From Akebia trifoliata (Eukaryota > Streptophyta > Magnoliopsida > Ranunculales > Lardizabalaceae), in NCBI GenBank assembly GCA_017979445.1, contig CM030717.1, positions 16,975,288 to 17,039,287 of the forward strand: a DNA stretch of 64,000 bases, given 5' to 3'. A program made the position numbers and the translations under genes. Positions 59,275-64,000 of this stretch are shown here, in pieces (positions within the stretch are counted from its first letter, which is position 1; every line of letters starts with the position of its first letter). The notes under the pieces were generated by a model. That model had not been told where the DNA came from, made no database searches, and was given only the letters and a program-made list of their open reading frames with translations.

Positions 59275-60900
59275 AGGTATATAACTGCTAAATAGTGTTT
59301 TTTGAAGTGTAGACTCTAGACATCATAGGAACATCCAGTCATATGTTAAATGGTCTGCTATGTTTAAGGCTGTAGATCACATAACTTGTGTTGGTATTCA
59401 GAATGCTGTTATACATTTGGTTGCTCATCAATGCACTTCATAAACATAGACCATTGATGGTTTTGGTGTTCCAGATCAAATACTTCAGAGGCATTTCTTT
59501 TGAATTCGAAATCCAGGTCATAATTGTGAAGAATCAGCAAAACAAAATTCTAATTTTAGATTCTGAAATCACTTTCCAGCTTTGTTGTACTTTTTTGAGA
59601 TTCATGTGGTACTTATTCAAATATTGGCAACAATGTAGCTTTCATGGGAAGAAAATGTTTCTTTCCTTTCGCCATTGTTAGATTTTTTGGAAGGTAGTAC
59701 TTTTCCTCTTTACCACAAACATTACCATATGGTCATTTAAGGAAGTCAAAAGGACATGACAAAAGTCAACAAATCGATGGCTAGGATCATCCAATGTATG
59801 AGATAGTTATAGTCCATCACCACTATCTAAGTACATGTTTTGTGGGATAAATTAAGATTATGTGAGAAATAAGACATCATCAAACTTTCGTCCATATGGT
59901 AATGTTTGTGGTAAATACCACACACTTTTGTAAGCGGAGTTTTGAAAGTACTGAATTCGGTCCAAAACGCTGGGTTTCAAAATCAATATTGTTTGTAAAC
60001 TATAACTGATTTACACATGAAACATAGGAAATGTATGTCATAAGTTTCTCTCTTCACTGTTTTTTTCCACAATATTAGTTAGAAAATTTTGTATGCACTT
60101 TTTGGCAGTGGACCCTGTGCCTAAGACTGAGATTACCCCTGCCATGATTAGTCAATATTCATGTCATGCACATTATGGGTGAAAAGATAATGGAAAACTC
60201 AAAGAAAAACAAAAAGAAGAGAAATCAATATGAAGTAATAAGTGTGACTAACTCATATATAAGAGAACATATCAAAATAGTAAAAATGAAGAAAAGTAAT
60301 ACGGCAAATGGTCACAAAGCACAACCATGAGCGTACCACCACTAAATAGAACCACCGGATAAGTCCACTTCCAAAAGTAACCCAATTGGGTGATCCTTAT
60401 TGTTAGAATTAATCAAGAAATTCAAGTTTAGATCATATGGGACTAACATTATGTATGAATTTCTCCATACATTATCACTACCCACCTTAAATTTCAATCA
60501 AAGTAATAAGATGGTTTGAAGTTTAAACCCTCAAATAATACAAATTATGGAACCATCTCCCATGCAAGAAGGGGTCCAACTGGTTTATATATATCTTCAT
60601 TATCTTGTATGATTTCTTCCTAAACAAGATTGCAAAATCAGAAAACGAAATAAAAAAGAACTATAGAATAAGATGATCTAAAAAAATCGAATGTATTAAC
60701 TAAAAAAATCCAATGTTCACCTTTGGTTTATAATAGATCTTCTAATCAACTTTAAAAACAGAAAAGAGCTTATCAAGATCAAGTCCAACTTAAATAAGAT
60801 AGGCTAAAGGTAATAAATAATTAAAGCCAATATACAGTATACATTCACTCATCAAGGTCCAAAATCAAGTATTCCCTTAAAAACTACTAAGTTTAAATAA
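59275..60900. other. MULE interior, no intact gene recognised
   Basis: An open stretch at 59388-59681 and neighbouring text (for example VKWSAMFKAVDHITCVGIQN) look protein-like but match no family I recognise. They may be decayed exons carried inside the element. The rest is AT-rich. Confidence 0.35.
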
Positions 60901-60949
60901 AATACATACCCATGAACAAAGACAATATAAAAAAATGATACAAATTACA

Positions 60950-61203
60950 TGCAATCTCTTGAATACATTGGATTTTTTCTTGAACTTCACATGCTCCACT
61001 TCATGAAATTCTTGCTTCAAGTCATGAAATTGATCCTCTACTTCATGGAATTTTTCTTCAACTATATCATGATTACACCTATATTTGATAAAATGCTTTA
61101 TGACTTCCTCGTACGATGAAAATGATTTGTGACAAGTTAATGGATATCCATCCACGTATTGGAGACATTCTTCCCAAGTGAAAAATATACTGGTCTTTCT
61201 CCT
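60950..61203 (-). pseudogene. RNase H1 N-terminal (viroplasmin-like) domain exon fragment
   Basis: On the minus strand, after an acceptor-like TTTGTAAG, the frame reads RKTSIFFTWEECLQYVDGYP then LTCHKSFSSYEEVIKHF. This matches the RNase H1 N-terminal / caulimovirus viroplasmin fold ('G.Y.TW.EC...V.G...A..KSF.T..EA'), an RNA/DNA-hybrid-binding module also found in plant host proteins. It continues as a heptad-like coiled coil (VEEKFHEVEDQFHDLKQEF). No flanking gene was found. It lies inside the MULE, so it may be a captured host exon; origin from a host gene or an old caulimovirid copy cannot be told apart here. Confidence 0.5.
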
Positions 61204-61515
61204 TACAAAGACAATATAAAACTTGATAAAAACTAATTGTGAATGGTTTCACAAAATTTTAGGAGTTCTTATAATTATTCATATAACAAATCTGTTTTAA
61301 TATCAATAAAAATAAATTCATCACATATAACCCATCTAAGAATTACTTAAAAAAATAATAATTAAGTGAAGTAACAAAATCAAGCTTACAATCACAATCT
61401 TCACTTTGCCTACCCCAAATGTTCAAGTTTATATATAGAAACTTCTTGATGTTTTGATATGTTGCCTTACAATTAACAAAGCACTCACACGATTAACTCC
61501 TAACTACATGGACTT
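61204..61515. other. AT-rich MULE interior, nothing recognised
   Basis: No coding signal was seen on either strand. It could contain further exons of the RNase H1 N-terminal-like fragment on the minus strand, but none is recognisable. Confidence 0.3.
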
Positions 61516-61900
61516 AATGATTCCTTTTTTCTGATAGGCAAAGAGTGATTTTATTTAAAAATAAAACGAGCAGAGGTCGAAATGACTATCCTTACAAGAA
61601 AATAGATACTACAACAATGTCCCATTGTAGCCAAGACTCAAACAACAAATTCACCGTCGAGAAGGGAAGCAATCCAACAGGTCAAATAGAAAAAGAAAGT
61701 GCCCCCAAATATCCCTTACCACCGAATAATGAACTAGAACCTAGCTTGGTCCAATGGAAATATGCATCTTTCCAACACTTATGTTTATAACCCAATCTCA
61801 AGCTATCACTTACTTCCAAGGTTTGGAAATTAAAACCACAAATCCTAATGCAAGTGTGTGGAACATTCCTCTATGGGGAGAATTGTGATCTAGGTTCAAT
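61516..61900 (-). mobile_element. Probable LINE 3' end fragment
   Basis: On the minus strand the sequence ends 'taaaatcactctttgcctat' then CAGAAAAAA, the sort of 3' tail seen in plant LINEs. The text just upstream (TCATTTCGACCTCTGCTCG) parallels GGTCACCTCGACCGACC near the tail of the LINE at 14521-14880. No ORF2 block could be read with confidence. The forward frame at 61545-61790 is antisense to it and not supported. Confidence 0.35.
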
Positions 61901-62729
61901 GAAATCCTCCTTGTGCTCCCCATTGATTCTTTTCAATCTAATAAATAAATTATCTTCCGCGTCTCAATGTTTTGTAATGGGTCCGGGATCAAATGAATGA
62001 TGATTGGGTGATGAAGACTCGTCCTTTGGTGGAGCAATTTCATTAACTTAATTGAAGTCTGGATGATCATCTTATCTCCATTTTGCTCTGCATCAAAGTC
62101 TCTTTAGCATTTCAAAACTTCACATTGTTCCAAAGACTCAATAATCATTCATAGACTATTAAATAATTCGACTAATATCTTTTCTTGAATTCTCTCATAA
62201 TTAGATTAACAACCAAGAATATCAAAATATGCATTTAAAAAATAAAATGGCTTTAGGAAATTGGTTTGTAGGTCATGTTATATAAGTGCTTTTATAGATT
62301 CTGTTTTGAGATGGTTATGACTTCCATAGTTCTTATGTGTTTATATCATTTTGCTCCCAGGGCTTTCTTATTGTAATTTGTGCAATTGTCATGGCAACTT
62401 TTTCCAATGGGATTGATTCACAATCTTTGAATAAACCTAGTTCGTAGAGGATATCTAAGTACATGATCCATTTCTTTAATGTGGATTTTGCAATAACAAA
62501 CCATTTTATATATAAAAGAAATCAAAATAAAAACTCTCTTCAATCTCTACCAGATTAAATCAAATAACAGAAGACTAACTAAAATTAACACTCAAAAACA
62601 GAGAATCATCTATCAATACATCCAACAATTATAAACACAATACCCTAGGGTTTCAATAAAAATAATCAAAAATTGCTATAGAGGCTAGTTTCGACTGGAT
62701 CAAGTTCAACTTTAGAAAGAGTGAGCAAG

Positions 62730-62760
<31 letters not shown>

Positions 62761-62816
62761 AAAAGAGACCTGTATTTTTGGGGATAGAGTACGACCGTTG
62801 TGGTAGGAGATAGAGA
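61901..62816. other. AT-rich MULE interior, no gene seen
   Basis: No recognisable coding region. A (GA)n tract with interruptions at about 62728-62765 lies next to the right terminal repeat and mirrors the (CT)n tract of the left one. Confidence 0.4.
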
Positions 62817-63102
62817 GATTGACCAACATTTTTAGCTAGGGTTTTTACAATGTTTTCTCGAAGGTCACCTCTACAAGTACCAAAATCATTCGGATTTTTT
62901 GAAGTCGCCGATTGATCGATCGAGAGAGAGTCTTGTGAGAGCTCGAATCGTTCATTTCTCTATGTTTTTATAGAGAGAAGAGACTTGTGAGAGAGTTGGA
63001 TTCATGTGAGAGAGAATGAGAGGGTTTATTTTAGTTTCAAAATACCTCAAATATTTAAAACAAACGAGATTCCTAGCTGTCCTGCACATTTTGCTTTAAA
63101 AC
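62817..63102 (-). repeat. Right terminal inverted repeat of the MULE
   Basis: Reverse complement of 20166-20476 with scattered changes and a 20-30-base length difference near the 'taaaataccttaaata' region. It ends at GTTTTAAAGC (63102), without the outermost 90 or so bases of the left end. Confidence 0.7.
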
Positions 63103-64000
63103 TATATATGTATTAGTTTGCCTATGTTACGACACAAGCAGCCTCTTTTGGATTAAAGGGGTATAATAGTGAAAGGCAATAAAAAAGTTAGAGGAGTATA
63201 ATTGAAAAAATGCAGTAGAGGAAAAACGATTATGTTGGAAGAGTATTATTAGAAAGAGAGGTAGAAAAAAAAGTCAATTAAGTTGGAAGAAATTCTTGGT
63301 AAAGAAGGGAAGAGAAGAGACAAGAGATAAAAGTTTTCATTAAGTGGTTTATCATATAGATTATAAAATTAAATTAGTACAAGTAAGATTTGTATGATAC
63401 ATCATTTGGTGTTCGAGTAAGTTTTTTTGTGGGAACACTAATTGTACATGTTTTCAAATAATTGAAATAGAGATAACATAAAATAAAGGTTAGTAGAAGC
63501 TAGATAAAAACAAAGCCACAAATTATTGTAAACATAGATTATACTTGGATCCAAACTCGAAGTGTGCGCTTAGACTTTTCATGACTTATGGAGATAATCC
63601 TAACAGATGGATTAATATGATGGAGTGATTCAAAAATACATTAAAAAAAAGTCCAAAATGACAAGATGGTAGAATTGGCTTTAATGCATTTGATAAAAGG
63701 TATGATACGTTGGTTGTTGGATGGAGAAGTCTGTGGCAAAATCTCCTACATCAATTCACACATCTTCCACGTTGTAACTATTAATTGTTTATTAATAATT
63801 TTGTGGAACCTATAAGTGAATGCTTGATAATTGTACAAATTAGTGATTAAATGATGTTAATTTGGTTAGTATGACCTACTTGATTGAATTTTAAGTTTAG
63901 TAGGTGTTAGAGGTTCAAAATGGGAGAAAATATTAAAAATAAACTTTTGGTGGAAAAAGCATCTAAAAAGGTGAAAGAGCAATTATGAGATAAATTCAAG
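63103..64000. other. Right flank, no intact gene
   Basis: AT-rich DNA. Apart from the gag-like fragment listed separately I see no coding signal. Confidence 0.4.
63565..63735 (+). pseudogene. Degenerate retrotransposon gag fragment
   Basis: Reads FMTYGDNPNRWINMME, a stop, FKNTLKKS and, after a shift of frame, DKMVELALMHLIKGMIRWLL. The order 'G.NP..W' then 'K...A..HL.G.A..WL' is that of the plant Retrotrans_gag domain. It has a stop and a frameshift within about 170 bases. No LTR was found nearby in the window. Confidence 0.5.

Larger units (their letters stand above)
20078..63102 (+). mobile_element. FAR1-type Mutator-like element (MULE) split by nested retrotransposons
   Basis: The outer layer of the nested region is 20078-21384 plus 58879-63102, about 5.5 kb without the insert. 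Inverted terminal repeats (20166-20476 and 62817-63102) share GTTTTAAAGCAAAA, the text around CTCGTTTGTTTTAAA, 'gattttggtacttg.agaggt' and 'aaaaccct'. A FAR1-like coding region is interrupted at 21384 and continues in frame at 58879 across the duplicated GAAGT. The right terminus lacks the outermost 90 or so bases found on the left, so the true ends and target duplication are not resolved. The right interior also holds an RNase H1 N-terminal-like exon and a LINE tail. Inference: one element, later invaded. The alternative is two unrelated copies of one family that happen to face each other, but the in-frame FAR1 junction argues against that. Confidence 0.65.

Noticed and set aside
20310..63008. 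The two matching terminal segments as LTRs of one giant retrotransposon
   Set aside because: They are in inverted, not direct, orientation and sit next to a FAR1-type frame, which fits MULE terminal inverted repeats.

Overview
The window is nuclear DNA of a flowering plant, probably a eudicot. It is AT-rich and has one complete intron-rich host gene, plant MITE, hAT, Harbinger and MULE families, and Ty3/gypsy retrotransposons of the Tat/Ogre type. I did not identify the species. All calls are by eye.

Left part (1-7471): mostly repeats and degenerate coding remnants. It includes a hAT-like non-autonomous element (4298-4969, 8-bp target-site duplication) and a tRNA-Ala pseudogene whose D-arm was split by a second hAT-like element (5276-5864, 8-bp duplication).

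Host gene (7472-19077, minus strand): a complete alpha-SNAP gene, the adaptor that recruits the NSF ATPase to SNARE complexes. Nine exons join in frame to 289 codons. Its introns are loaded with small transposons; intron 5 alone is about 5.9 kb.

Right part (about 20078-63102): one nested stack. The outermost layer is a FAR1-type Mutator-like element with inverted terminal repeats at 20166-20476 and 62817-63102. Its FAR1-like reading frame is cut at 21384 and resumes in frame at 58879, on either side of a 5-bp duplication. The insertion is Ty3/gypsy element A (21385-58873), with gag, protease, reverse transcriptase and two RNase H domains, but integrase deleted. A was split inside a 28-bp tandem array by element B (25339-48939, 5-bp duplication). 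B was split inside its own 34-bp tandem array by element C (33771-45977, 5-bp duplication). B and C are related, have a tRNA-Arg-type primer site, and keep only integrase remnants. The two LTRs of C differ at about six places in 1.73 kb, so C moved recently although it encodes no complete enzyme.

The most unusual signal is in the 3' regions of B and C. Two kinds of tandem repeat there form hairpins whose stem arms change between units but stay complementary. A conserved leader block with an antisense reading frame of 113 codons is also shared by B and C.

The right edge (63103-64000) holds a degenerate gag fragment and no intact gene.
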